From: Ruminococcus sp. UBA3665
GTDB lineage: Bacteria > Bacillota > Clostridia > Oscillospirales > Ruminococcaceae
Reading direction: 5' to 3'
Length of the DNA stretch: 64,000 nt
NCBI GenBank assembly: GCA_002373165.1
Contig: DFJS01000026.1
Span: forward strand, 1-64,000
Made by a program: the position numbers and the translations under genes. The notes under the pieces were generated by a model. The model saw nothing but the letters and a program-made list of their open reading frames with translations. It was not told the DNA's origin and ran no database searches. Positions within the stretch are counted from its first letter, which is position 1; each line of letters begins with the position of its first letter. Below, one piece after another: positions 27,878-36,450 of this stretch.

Positions 27878-29469
27878 GAAAGAACCTCCTGTCCGCTGCC
27901 GGATTTCTTTTCTCCGGCATAGCAGGTGAAAATTCTGTCCACTTCTTTTTCATCTTTTACTTTGGTGAAACTGCTGACGACAGGACAGAGAATCAGAGAA
28001 AACAGCATACAGAACGCTCCGGCATTCAGCGGCGAAGTCACTGTGAACGGCAGCGGCAGAGATGCGGCGGCCTTTGTCAGTTCCGGGAACCATCCCAGCA
28101 TGAACAATGCCGTATGTGTCAGCGTGAAAATAACTGCAAACCCAAAACATGCCCATACTCCGGCAGGAGTAATCTTTTTCGAGAATAACCCCAGCATAAA
28201 CGGTGCCAGGAACGAGCCGGAAAGCGCACCCCAGGAAATACTCATCAGAGTAGTGATGTAAGCATTCTTATGCGCTGCCATAATAACAGAAATCAGCAGA
28301 AAGACTGCAATAAAAATCCGGATGCAGAGTACCTGCTTTTTTTCATCCATTTTGCCTTTCATAGCCGGTTTGATTAAATCCAGCGTCAGTGTCGAGCTGG
28401 AAGTCAGTACCAGAGAAGAAAGCGTTGACATCGATGCCGAAAGCACCAGCACGACAATCAGGCCAATCAGAAATTCCGGCAGAGCTGTCTGAAGCATGGC
28501 CGGAACAATGGCATCATATTCCAGCTTGCCGTTGATGGTATTAATAAATACTTTGGAAGTATCGGCAGAATCAGCCGTTCCGAACAATCTGCCGAAACCG
28601 CCCAGGAAATAACAGCCGCCTGAAACAATCACAGCAAATACGGTAGAAATAATACTGCCTCTGCGGATAGCGGCATCATCTGAAATAGAATAAAATTTCT
28701 GAATCATCTGCGGCAGTCCCCATGTTCCCAGTGATGTCAGAATGACAACACCCAGCAGATCGGCCGGATAAGGACCAAATACAGAATTGAGTGTCTGCAA
28801 ATTTCCGGAATCGTCCTGAATTTTTCCAAGATTCTGCATAGCTGTGCCGAAACCGCCCTGATACTTCACAATTGTGAACACAACAGCCAGAATGCCGACC
28901 AGCATGATAATGCCCTGCACAAAATCGTTCAGTGCTGTGGCATGGAATCCCCCGGCAATGACATAAATCGCCGTAAACACTGCCATGATAATAATACAGT
29001 AAATATACGGCACGCCCAGTGAAGATTCAAATAATCTCGACAGGCCGTTATAGACTGATGCTGTATACGGAATCAGAAACAGAAATACAATCAGCGATGC
29101 GGCAATTTTCAACGCCTTGCTTTGATAGCGTTTCTCGAAAAATTCCGGCATGGTAGCACAGTCCAGGAATTTTGTCATAGTGCGCGTTCTTCTTCCCAGA
29201 ATCACCCACGCCAGCAGCGAACCAATCAGAGCATTTCCCAGGCCAATCCAGGCTGCGGAAATGCCGTACTTCCAGCCGAATTGTCCGGCGTAGCCGATGA
29301 ATACGACTGCCGAAAAATAAGATGTTCCGAAGGCAAATGCCGAAAACCATGGTCCTATGCTCCGGCCGCCAAGAACAAAATCGCTGACACTTTTTGTTTT
29401 CCGGTTGCAGTATATGCCTATGCCGACCATCAGACATAGATACAGCACCAGAATAAGCCATTTAATCAT
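27874..29469 (-). CDS. Sodium/solute symporter (SSS family)
   Basis: Na+-driven uptake carrier of 531 residues and about 13 helices, related to PutP/PanF. Family marks are LGGRSIGPWFSAFAFGTSYFSAV, GGFHATALNDFVQGIIML and the Na+-site LSASMSTLSSLVLTSSSTL. The ATG at 29469 follows AGGAG at 8 nt. First gene of a two-gene unit with the amidohydrolase, read from a perfect promoter. Substrate (amino acid, organic acid or vitamin) cannot be told. Confidence 0.92.
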   Translation of the reverse strand: MIKWLILVLYLCLMVGIGIYCNRKTKSVSDFVLGGRSIGPWFSAFAFGTSYFSAVVFIGYAGQFGWKYGISAAWIGLGNALIGSLLAWVILGRRTRTMTKFLDCATMPEFFEKRYQSKALKIAASLIVFLFLIPYTASVYNGLSRLFESSLGVPYIYCIIIMAVFTAIYVIAGGFHATALNDFVQGIIMLVGILAVVFTIVKYQGGFGTAMQNLGKIQDDSGNLQTLNSVFGPYPADLLGVVILTSLGTWGLPQMIQKFYSISDDAAIRRGSIISTVFAVIVSGGCYFLGGFGRLFGTADSADTSKVFINTINGKLEYDAIVPAMLQTALPEFLIGLIVVLVLSASMSTLSSLVLTSSSTLTLDLIKPAMKGKMDEKKQVLCIRIFIAVFLLISVIMAAHKNAYITTLMSISWGALSGSFLAPFMLGLFSKKITPAGVWACFGFAVIFTLTHTALFMLGWFPELTKAAASLPLPFTVTSPLNAGAFCMLFSLILCPVVSSFTKVKDEKEVDRIFTCYAGEKKSGSGQEVLS

Positions 29470-29545
29470 AATATCTTCTCCTTTTTGATGATTTTTGCAG
29501 TTTAAAGCTTTATCACTTTTCCATATAAAAGCGGCTGCAATTATT

Positions 29546-29574
29546 ATTATAATGCATAACAATCAGTTTGTCAA
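29546..29574 (-). promoter_or_regulatory. Consensus promoter of the symporter operon
   Basis: Reverse strand TTGACA, 17-nt spacer, TATAAT, giving a leader of about 70 nt. Confidence 0.9.
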
Positions 29575-29584
29575 GAGATTTCAG

Positions 29585-29613
29585 CAAAAAAAACAGCCCG
29601 CCGCTGCGGACTG
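29585..29613 (-). terminator. Terminator of the CobW-family gene
   Basis: Reverse strand stem CAGTCCGC/GCGGGCTG, AGCG loop, then T8. Confidence 0.9.
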
Positions 29614-29624
29614 CCTGATTGTTT

Positions 29625-30599
29625 TCAGATAGAAACATATGCCGGATTTGTATTATATTTCCGGAGAAAAGAATCAATTCCGGCATAATTGACCTGATCG
29701 CCGATGACTATCAGGACTGCCTGACCGGTCATGACAGGAGTCAGTTCTGTTTTCTCATGCACAGCATTGATTTTCAGCATTTTTCCGTCTTTTTTGGGCA
29801 GTGCGCCTTTGATTCTGAAAATCGTGCCGTATTCCGGATGATTCAGAATGCTGTCAATCACTTCCGGAATCTGTTCTTCCGGGATATTGACATGCATAAA
29901 ATAATGCACTTCGCTTTCCACAGCATCTGTATCGAACTGTTTGACATAGCGTTCGCTTCTGTACCCGGCAGAGGCAAACAGACTGAAATCTTCTTCTGAA
30001 AAATCTTTCCATGATTTTGTAATCAGATCTTTTTCCGTGAATTGCCGGGGACATTGAATTCCTGTCAAAGCTCTGTTGATATGCTTCAGAATCCGTTCTG
30101 AAATGCCGGCTTCTGATTCTTCCGGATTTCGCTTGCTGAGAATCAGCTTTCCGGCACAGGCGGCTTCGGATGCCAGCAGATATTCCATCTGGGAAGATAA
30201 CAGATTTTTCATTTCAGAATCTACAATTGTCAGGACACTTCCGATCTGAAACCAGCGGTCGAGGGGCGATTCGTAAAGCGTATCGAAAAATTCGTCCATA
30301 TCGAAAATACCGGACGGTTCGACGATGACTCTGTCCAGATGCTGCATTCCGAGGGAAATCAGCTGTGTTTTGAATCTTCTTTTATGGCAGTCCCTGTCGC
30401 CGCCTCCGGCGATCATTTCCAGCTGACATTGATCGCATTTCAAGTCCTGGAGCATCATCATATCGACGTTGACCGCGCCGAAGTCGTTTTCCAGAACAGC
30501 AATCTTCTGTCCCTGCCTGATAAAATATTCCGCATAGCCGTGCAGGAAAGTCGTTTTGCCGGAACCCAGAATTCCGGTAATCAGGTCGATTTTGGTCAT
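29625..30599 (-). CDS. CobW/P47K-family GTPase (variant)
   Basis: G3E-class GTPase of 324 residues, the family of metal chaperones such as ZNG1/YeiR and CobW. It opens IDLITGILGSGKTTFL (Walker A) with VLENDFGAVNVD. The family CxCC metal motif is missing; instead there is CDQC followed by GGGDRDCHKRR. The guanine-specificity NKxD motif reads SKRN. The C-terminal CobW_C-like domain starts near residue 220. Either it binds metal differently or it has another role. Stand-alone gene with promoter and terminator; no Zur-type operator recognised. Confidence 0.82.
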   Translation of the reverse strand: MTKIDLITGILGSGKTTFLHGYAEYFIRQGQKIAVLENDFGAVNVDMMMLQDLKCDQCQLEMIAGGGDRDCHKRRFKTQLISLGMQHLDRVIVEPSGIFDMDEFFDTLYESPLDRWFQIGSVLTIVDSEMKNLLSSQMEYLLASEAACAGKLILSKRNPEESEAGISERILKHINRALTGIQCPRQFTEKDLITKSWKDFSEEDFSLFASAGYRSERYVKQFDTDAVESEVHYFMHVNIPEEQIPEVIDSILNHPEYGTIFRIKGALPKKDGKMLKINAVHEKTELTPVMTGQAVLIVIGDQVNYAGIDSFLRKYNTNPAYVSI

Positions 30600-30634
30600 A
30601 AATATCCCGTTCTTTCTTTGAGTTTGATATTTTT

Positions 30635-30663
30635 ATTCTAGCACAGAACGGCCGAAAAGTCAA
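30635..30663 (-). promoter_or_regulatory. Promoter of the CobW-family gene
   Basis: Reverse strand TTGACT, 17-nt spacer ending in TGC, TAGAAT. Confidence 0.78.
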
Positions 30664-30697
30664 ATCTGTTAGATTGACAAATTTCTATAAAAATCCG

Positions 30698-30725
30698 GGC
30701 AGTCCGGAAATTCCTGACCGCCCGG
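30698..30725 (-). terminator. Terminator of the P-type ATPase gene
   Basis: Reverse strand stem CCGGGCGGTC.GG / CC.GACTGCCCGG followed by ATTTTTAT. Confidence 0.82.
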
Positions 30726-30730
30726 TTGTT

Positions 30731-33313
30731 TTATTTCTTTGCAAACCCTGTGAACAGTGAAGTCATGACAGGAACCGCGAACGAAAAAGCAATTGCCTGA
30801 TATAACAGATTCCCGGTCAGCGAGGCCGTTGAAAATATCCTCTGCGCCTGCGGAAGCCAGATTGTAACTGCCAACATCACAGCCGATATCAATACAGCAA
30901 AAATCAGTTTCCAGTTTGAAAAATACCGGACACTGAAAATTGTTCCATGTTCGGATTTGCACTCAAATACATGAATCAGCTGTGACAGCACCAGTGTGAA
31001 CAGCGCACAGGTACGTGCTTCTGTGAGTGTTCCGCCGAATCGCAGTGCTGTACTGAAAGAGCCTAATGTACACAGGCCGATCATCACGCCGCGCCAGATG
31101 ATTTTTGTCAATAAACCGTCTGCAAAAAAACTTTCATCCGGCTTACGGGGCGGCCGTTTCATAATATCCTGTTCGGGCGGTTCAAGTCCGAGCGCGATTG
31201 CCGGAAGACCATCTGTTGCCAGATTCACAAGCAGAAGCTGGACAGGAAGCAGGACAACGGGCATTCCCATCAGGATTCCAAGAAACATTGTAATTACTTC
31301 GCCGATATTGCAGGATAACAGATATCTGACAAATTTCCGGATATTGGAATAAATCGCCCTGCCCTGCTCGACTGCGGAAACAAGTGTAGCAAGATTATCA
31401 TCCATCAGAATGACATCGGCGGCCTGTTTTGCCACATCAGTGCCATTCAGTCCCATTGCAACGCCGACATCGGCTTCCTTGATGGCCGGAGCATCGTTGA
31501 CCCCGTCTCCTGTCATAGTAACGATATTTCCGGCACGCTGAAACGCTCTGACAAGCCGGAGCTTATGAGAAGGATTCACTCTTGCAAAGACTGAAATTCT
31601 GGATAATTTTCTGTCAAGCTGGGCATCTGTCATAAGATCGAGTTCGTCTCCCGTGACGACTTCGCCGCCCCGGAGCAGTCCGGCTTTTCTGGCGACAGCG
31701 GCGGCGGTTTTTTTATGATCTCCGGTAATCATGACCGTTTTTACCGATGCCGATGCACATTTCCGGATTGCATCTCTGGCTTCCGGGCGCGGCGGATCGA
31801 GCATTCCGGTCAGTCCGAGAAAAACCATTCCGTTCATTGCAAGTGAATCGGATTTCTTTTCGGCAAAAGCAAGCACACGCAAGGCCTGAGCAGATAAGCT
31901 TTCCGCCTGATCGGAAATCTGTTTTTTCATCAGAGAAGTCAGTGTCACATCGCCTGTTTCCGTCCGGACAAAATCGCAGTGATTCAGAATCACATCCAAT
32001 GCGCCTTTGGCATACAGATATTTCTGATGATTTTTCTGAACTAAGACGCGCATATTTCTGGTATCGCTGTCGAAAGGCTCTTCTTCCAGCCGAGAAGCGT
32101 TCAGAGTTCTGACTGAAATGCCGCCTTTTGCGGCCGCAGCGAGCAGTGCCGTCTCGGTCGGATCGCCCACTGCATTCCATTCAGAGGCATCTTTTTCAGA
32201 AAGTTCGGCATTATTGCAGAGAACAGCACAATTCAGAAGCGATTCCAGAGCCGGAATGCTTTTCACGCTGACCTGTGTATGCTGTTCCAGAATTGCGCCG
32301 TCTTTCCGGAGCGCATTTCCGGTAACATCGAATTCCTGATGCAGAGTGCAGATTTTTGTCACGGTCATGCGGTTTTCCGTGATGGTGCCTGTCTTATCCG
32401 AACAGATTACAGAAGTACAGCCCAGCGTTTCCACGCTGTGCAGGCGGTTGACGAGAGCTTTCTGTTTCATCATTCTGTTGACGGCCAGAGCAAGCGCAAT
32501 TGTCACAGTAGCAGGAAGTCCTTCCGGAATGGCGGCAATTGCAATGGAAATTCCTGTCATGAGCATGTCAAAAATCGGTTCTCCGCGGAGCACTCCGGCA
32601 GCAAAGACGGCCATACATACGCCAATGCAGATCAAAGCAAGCATTTTTCCGAGTTCGCCCAGCCGTTTCTGGAGCGGTGTTTCTGTCCGGCGGATTTCCG
32701 AAAGCATACCGGAAATCTGTCCCATCTGGGTATTTTTTCCTATGGCTGTGACCTGAGCGGTGCCGCTTCCTCTGGTGACAGCCGTGCCGCTGTAGAGCAG
32801 GTACGGCTTATGCAGGCCTGTGAGATCATCCCGGAGTGTTCCGGCATATTTTGCAATAGGTTCGGCCTCGCCTGTCAGAACAGATTCGTTTGCATACAGC
32901 CGGCTGGCCGTCAGCAGAAGGCAGTCTGCCGGAATGCAGTCTCCGGCTTCGACAGCAATCAGATCGCCGGGCACAAGCTGTTCCGCCGGGAGTTCCTGAA
33001 GTACTTCATCACGATAAACTCTGGCAGTGGGTGCAGTCATATTCCGGAGAGCTTCGAGTGTTTTTTCGGTTCGATATTCCTGCACAAAACCGAGCACGGC
33101 ATTCAGGATTACAATAATAATAATCGTAACAGCATCTGTCCATTCGCCGAGCAGGGCAGAAATTCCTGTAGCGGCGATTAGAATCAGCACCATAGCATCT
33201 TTGAACTGGCCGAAAAATAATTTCAGCGGGCCGGGCGGCCTGACCTGTGCGAGCGTGTTCAGCCCATGTTCTTTCTGTAATGCCTGTGCCTGTGCGGAAG
33301 TCAGACCTTTCAT
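30731..33313 (-). CDS. P-type calcium-transporting ATPase (P2 type)
   Basis: ATP-driven cation pump of 860 residues, most like bacterial Ca2+-ATPases. Order: cation_ATPase_N, two helices, actuator domain with SVLTGEAEP, helices with the ion-site IPEGLP, the phosphorylated Asp in CSDKTGTIT (about 316), the nucleotide-binding domain, TGDGVNDAPAIKEADVGVAMG, and six C-terminal helices. The Pro-Glu-Gly-Leu-Pro motif in helix 4 indicates Ca2+ rather than heavy metals. The ATG at 33313 is preceded by AAAGGA at 9 nt. No clear promoter was seen in the 118-nt gap after rpsR, which has its own terminator. Confidence 0.93.
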   Translation of the reverse strand: MKGLTSAQAQALQKEHGLNTLAQVRPPGPLKLFFGQFKDAMVLILIAATGISALLGEWTDAVTIIIIVILNAVLGFVQEYRTEKTLEALRNMTAPTARVYRDEVLQELPAEQLVPGDLIAVEAGDCIPADCLLLTASRLYANESVLTGEAEPIAKYAGTLRDDLTGLHKPYLLYSGTAVTRGSGTAQVTAIGKNTQMGQISGMLSEIRRTETPLQKRLGELGKMLALICIGVCMAVFAAGVLRGEPIFDMLMTGISIAIAAIPEGLPATVTIALALAVNRMMKQKALVNRLHSVETLGCTSVICSDKTGTITENRMTVTKICTLHQEFDVTGNALRKDGAILEQHTQVSVKSIPALESLLNCAVLCNNAELSEKDASEWNAVGDPTETALLAAAAKGGISVRTLNASRLEEEPFDSDTRNMRVLVQKNHQKYLYAKGALDVILNHCDFVRTETGDVTLTSLMKKQISDQAESLSAQALRVLAFAEKKSDSLAMNGMVFLGLTGMLDPPRPEARDAIRKCASASVKTVMITGDHKKTAAAVARKAGLLRGGEVVTGDELDLMTDAQLDRKLSRISVFARVNPSHKLRLVRAFQRAGNIVTMTGDGVNDAPAIKEADVGVAMGLNGTDVAKQAADVILMDDNLATLVSAVEQGRAIYSNIRKFVRYLLSCNIGEVITMFLGILMGMPVVLLPVQLLLVNLATDGLPAIALGLEPPEQDIMKRPPRKPDESFFADGLLTKIIWRGVMIGLCTLGSFSTALRFGGTLTEARTCALFTLVLSQLIHVFECKSEHGTIFSVRYFSNWKLIFAVLISAVMLAVTIWLPQAQRIFSTASLTGNLLYQAIAFSFAVPVMTSLFTGFAKK

Positions 33314-33383
33314 GCTATCAAATCCTTTCAGAAGAATAATCCGGACTTGATTCATGATATGTACAAACTATCGAAAATATCAC

Positions 33384-33413
33384 AAAAAACCGTCCCGGAG
33401 AAATCCGGAACGG
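33384..33413 (-). terminator. Terminator of the rpsF-ssb-rpsR operon
   Basis: Reverse strand stem CCGTTCCGG/CCGGGACGG followed by TTTTTT. Confidence 0.9.
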
Positions 33414-33431
33414 CCTGCAAATCTATAATTA

Positions 33432-33674
33432 TTAGTCGCTCACATAAGGCAGCAGTGCGATATGTCTTGCTCTCTTGATGGCAACAGTCAGCTCGCGCTG
33501 ATGATATGCACAAGTGCCGGTAACACGGCGGGGCAGGATTTTAGAGCGTTCTGTCATGCATTTTTTCAGTTTTGTGATGTCTTTGTAGTCAATTTTTTCT
33601 ACGCGGTCAACACAGAACATACAAACCTTCTTGCGCGGACGCTTGGAAGGACGGGAATTTCTCTCACGTTCCAT
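33432..33674 (-). CDS. rpsR: Ribosomal protein S18 (zinc-type)
   Basis: Small-subunit protein of 80 residues that pairs with S6 on 16S rRNA. The core [11 protein letters not shown] ... [17 protein letters not shown] is typical. CMFC, KCMTE and GTCAYH supply four cysteines, the form that holds zinc. Last gene of rpsF-ssb-rpsR. Confidence 0.97.
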   Translation of the reverse strand: MERERNSRPSKRPRKKVCMFCVDRVEKIDYKDITKLKKCMTERSKILPRRVTGTCAYHQRELTVAIKRARHIALLPYVSD

Positions 33675-33718
33675 TTCTGATTCAACTCCTTTCGTGACAA
33701 GATACTTATTTTTTTAGA

Positions 33719-34381
33719 TTAGAACGGCAGATTGCCGTCGCTGAGGATTTCTTCAAAATCGTTGAAATCATCACCGCCGCCGCCCTGAACATCTCTGGGC
33801 GGTGCAGGCTGCTGCTGAGACGGAGCACGATTATAATTCGGCTGATTCTGATAGCCGCTGTTGTTGTTGAAATTATTATTCTGACGGCCGCTGGTGTAAT
33901 CGCTGTTGTTACTGAAATTATTGTTCTGACGGACATTGCCGCTGTAACCGCCGCCGTTATTGAAGTTATTGTTCTGATAGCCGCTGCTGTAACCGCCGCC
34001 GCCGCTGAAATTATTATTGCTGTAATTATTGCCGCCGTTTCCGCCATTATTATTTCTGGCTGTCGGGTCAGAAAGTACAAAACTTACACTGTCCGCAATA
34101 ATGGTATCACGGTACTGCTGTGCGCCATTATTATCTGTATAATTATCGTTCTGAATTTTTCCTTCTACCAGAATCGGCTTGCCTTTTACATAATAACGGC
34201 TGACATGTTCCGCTAATTTTCCAAAACAGGTAATTCTGAAGAAATCAGACTTTTTTTCCTCACCCTGCTTGGTATAACTGCGGTCTACTGCAATGCGGAA
34301 GCGGCAGTAAGCCATGCCATTCTGACTCATGCTAAATTCCGGATCTGCTACTAATCTCCCCATAAAAAAGACTTTATTCAT
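33719..34381 (-). CDS. ssb: Single-stranded DNA-binding protein
   Basis: Tetrameric protector of single-stranded DNA in replication and repair. The 220-residue protein has an OB fold (1-110; MNKVFFMGRLVADPEF, YVKGKPILVEGKIQ), an unusually long Asn/Gly/Tyr-rich linker of about 90 residues with repeated GYSSGYQNNNFNN-like units, and the acidic tip ending DGNLPF that recruits partner proteins. It lies between rpsF and rpsR, the normal position in Firmicutes. Confidence 0.97.
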   Translation of the reverse strand: MNKVFFMGRLVADPEFSMSQNGMAYCRFRIAVDRSYTKQGEEKKSDFFRITCFGKLAEHVSRYYVKGKPILVEGKIQNDNYTDNNGAQQYRDTIIADSVSFVLSDPTARNNNGGNGGNNYSNNNFSGGGGYSSGYQNNNFNNGGGYSGNVRQNNNFSNNSDYTSGRQNNNFNNNSGYQNQPNYNRAPSQQQPAPPRDVQGGGGDDFNDFEEILSDGNLPF

Positions 34382-34408
34382 AAAAAAACCTCCCCAATAG
34401 TTTTTTTG

Positions 34409-34711
34409 TTACTTGGCTGTCACAGTTGTCACGAGTGCACGCAGAACGCCGTCAGACAGGTTCAGGCGACGGTTCAGTTCAGCCGGGAAATCCGGCGCAG
34501 ATGTGAAAGAATACAGTACATAGTAACCTTCGGCCTCGTAATTGATCGGATAAGCCAGCTTGCGTTTGCCCCATTCGTTGACTTCTTCCGTCAGACTGCC
34601 GTGTCTTTCGATAACACCCTTGAACTTCTCAATCAGCTTGCGCATTTCCTCTTCCTCATTCTTGAGGCTGAAAACAACCATAGCTTCGTAAGATTCGTTT
34701 AATTTTGCCAT
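34409..34711 (-). CDS. rpsF: Ribosomal protein S6
   Basis: Small-subunit protein of 100 residues, partner of S18. It starts MAKLNESYEAMVVFSL and contains GKRKLAYPINYEAEGYYVLYSF, both typical. GGAGGTG lies about 7-12 nt before the ATG. First gene of the operon, behind a perfect promoter and a leader hairpin that may be an S6:S18 autoregulatory site. Confidence 0.97.
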   Translation of the reverse strand: MAKLNESYEAMVVFSLKNEEEEMRKLIEKFKGVIERHGSLTEEVNEWGKRKLAYPINYEAEGYYVLYSFTSAPDFPAELNRRLNLSDGVLRALVTTVTAK

Positions 34712-34741
34712 TTCTCATAGCACCTCCTTCTGGATTCCGCC

Positions 34742-34764
34742 TGCGTAAAAACAGGCAAGGATTT
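34742..34764 (-). promoter_or_regulatory. rpsF leader hairpin (possible S6:S18 site)
   Basis: In the rpsF leader GCCTG and CAGGC form a hairpin, flanked by TCC and GGA that can extend the stem with a bulge. Many bacteria have an S6:S18-binding hairpin here, but its diagnostic CCG bulge is not clearly seen. Confidence 0.35.
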
Positions 34765-34803
34765 TAAAAATTCTAAATCAGCTGCCAAAACAGCTAAGAA
34801 TTA

Positions 34804-34832
34804 TTATAGCACAAAATTGAAAGCTTGTCAAG
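34804..34832 (-). promoter_or_regulatory. Consensus promoter of rpsF-ssb-rpsR
   Basis: Reverse strand TTGACA, 17-nt spacer ending in TGC, TATAAT. Confidence 0.92.
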
Positions 34833-34871
34833 TATTTTTTTAATATTCCCGGAAATTTTTCAGTTTCTGCA

Positions 34872-35981
34872 TCATGTTTCCAGCTGGAGCAGCTTGCCCA
34901 TATTATCCTCATCATGATTCTGAATCAGAAATTTGGAAACATCTTTAAAATTTTCATGAATATAATTTCTGAAAATTGTATCATCTGTTTTCAGCGTGAC
35001 GGACATCAGCACAGCAAGGGGAATTTTATAGGCAGGGTTTTTCATCTGCCGGAAGAAAATTTTTCTCCTGGCAAGGTCTTTTTCTGACCAGAAACGGAAA
35101 AGCAGAGTTTCGTCAGCATTTTTTTCTTCGCTGATTTCAATGCGCACATGACAGCCCTGACGATACAGGTGCAGCAGGCGGATATGATCGAACAGTCCGG
35201 AGCCGCCGCATTCGGTTGTATCATGAATGGCAAGCTTTTTCAGCTGTGTACAGCAGGAGAACGCCTGCGCATGAACTTTCTGCACATGTTCCGGAATATG
35301 CATCTGTGTCAGGCCGGCACAGCCCAGAAAAGTATTTTTAGGAATTTCATGCAGATTTGCCGGAATGCGGATTTGCCGGAGGCTGACACAGTTGATAAAA
35401 GCTCCTTCGCCCAGTTCTGTCAGGCTTTCGGGCAGATTGACTGTTTCCAGGCACCAGCAGTCTGAAAAAGCCCATTTATGAATTTTTTGAATCTCTGCCG
35501 GAAGTCTGGCAGAATTCAGATTCCAGCATCCGGCAAAAGCGCGGCTGCCGATTTCTGCAACATGCTGTGAAAGGACAATTTCTTTCAGACCTGTGCAGCG
35601 TTCAAAGGCACTGTTTCCGATCGATTTCAGCGAATCAGGAAAGCGGAATTCTGCAAGGCTGGCACAGCGGCAGAACGCCCTGTCCCGGATTTGTTCTGTA
35701 GAATCGGGAACTTCTGCTTTCCGCAGGCTGAAACAATCATAAAATATTTCTTCCGGAATTTCTTTCAGGCCGTCGGGCAGTGTAATTTCCGGCAAAGCCC
35801 AGCATTTTGTAAACGCACTGTTTTCTATTTTTTCCGGTTTTCCGGCAAAGCAGATTTGTTTCAGCGTTTTGCAATCATAAAAAGCATGGTGTTCAATACA
35901 GGTTACTGATTCCGGGACAGTCATATCCCTGACAGCCGCATTCCGGAAAAATTTCCATGCTTCTATTTTGTCATCCTGCAT
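34872..35981 (-). CDS. BspA-type leucine-rich-repeat protein, cytoplasmic
   Basis: Protein of 369 residues made of about ten LRR_5-type repeats of 22-23 residues (pattern LPxxLxxIgxxAFxxCxxLxxI), residues about 15-275, plus a C-terminal alpha-helical part. There is no signal peptide, anchor or dockerin, whereas most bacterial BspA-like proteins are secreted. It probably mediates protein-protein contacts inside the cell. AAGGAG stands 9 nt before the ATG. It lies 21 nt behind the DUF1294 gene in the same direction, so the two share the promoter at 36303-36331. Confidence 0.85.
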   Translation of the reverse strand: MQDDKIEAWKFFRNAAVRDMTVPESVTCIEHHAFYDCKTLKQICFAGKPEKIENSAFTKCWALPEITLPDGLKEIPEEIFYDCFSLRKAEVPDSTEQIRDRAFCRCASLAEFRFPDSLKSIGNSAFERCTGLKEIVLSQHVAEIGSRAFAGCWNLNSARLPAEIQKIHKWAFSDCWCLETVNLPESLTELGEGAFINCVSLRQIRIPANLHEIPKNTFLGCAGLTQMHIPEHVQKVHAQAFSCCTQLKKLAIHDTTECGGSGLFDHIRLLHLYRQGCHVRIEISEEKNADETLLFRFWSEKDLARRKIFFRQMKNPAYKIPLAVLMSVTLKTDDTIFRNYIHENFKDVSKFLIQNHDEDNMGKLLQLET

Positions 35982-36002
35982 ATCTAGTACTCCTTGTTAA
36001 AA

Positions 36003-36284
36003 TTAAATCTGAATATAGAAAAATAAAAGATACATGATCATCACATGCAGAACCAGTGCCAGAAGATTCAGCCCCCAGAAATAATTTTTTCTGGTTTTGT
36101 GGCGGAACAGTTCCATACCGCACAGCGCACCCATTGCGCCGCCGAGGAATGCCGTCAGGAACAGTGTTTTTTCCGGAATTCTGCGGCGATGTTTTTCGGC
36201 TTTTTTCTTATCTGCACCGTAAAGCGAAAAAGCCGCAAGATTTATCACAAGATAATAAATCAGTAACAGACTATCGTTCTGCAT
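36003..36284 (-). CDS. DUF1294 small membrane protein
   Basis: Membrane protein of 93 residues with about three helices and the family motif YGADKKKAEKHRRRIPEKTL, then LGGAMGALCGM and RHKTRKNYF. Function unknown. AAGGGG precedes the ATG at 7-8 nt. First gene of a pair with the LRR protein. Confidence 0.88.
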   Translation of the reverse strand: MQNDSLLLIYYLVINLAAFSLYGADKKKAEKHRRRIPEKTLFLTAFLGGAMGALCGMELFRHKTRKNYFWGLNLLALVLHVMIMYLLFFYIQI

Positions 36285-36302
36285 AAAAAATCCCCTTGTT
36301 TT

Positions 36303-36331
36303 ATTATAACAGATTCTTTGTGCTCTGTCAA
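36303..36331 (-). promoter_or_regulatory. Consensus promoter of the DUF1294-LRR unit
   Basis: Reverse strand TTGACA, 17-nt spacer, TATAAT. Confidence 0.92.
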
Positions 36332-36385
36332 GAAAAAACTAACGGCATACCAGGGAAATCCATGTGATTTTTTCTCACAAAATAC

Positions 36386-36414
36386 TTGTTTTTTTCTATG
36401 AAATATGCTAAAAT
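36386..36414 (+). promoter_or_regulatory. Promoter of the aroE operon
   Basis: TTGTTT, 17-nt spacer ending in TGC, TAAAAT. Confidence 0.75.
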
Positions 36415-36450
36415 AGAAAGTGATATTTTATTTTGATTGGAGTTTTCATC

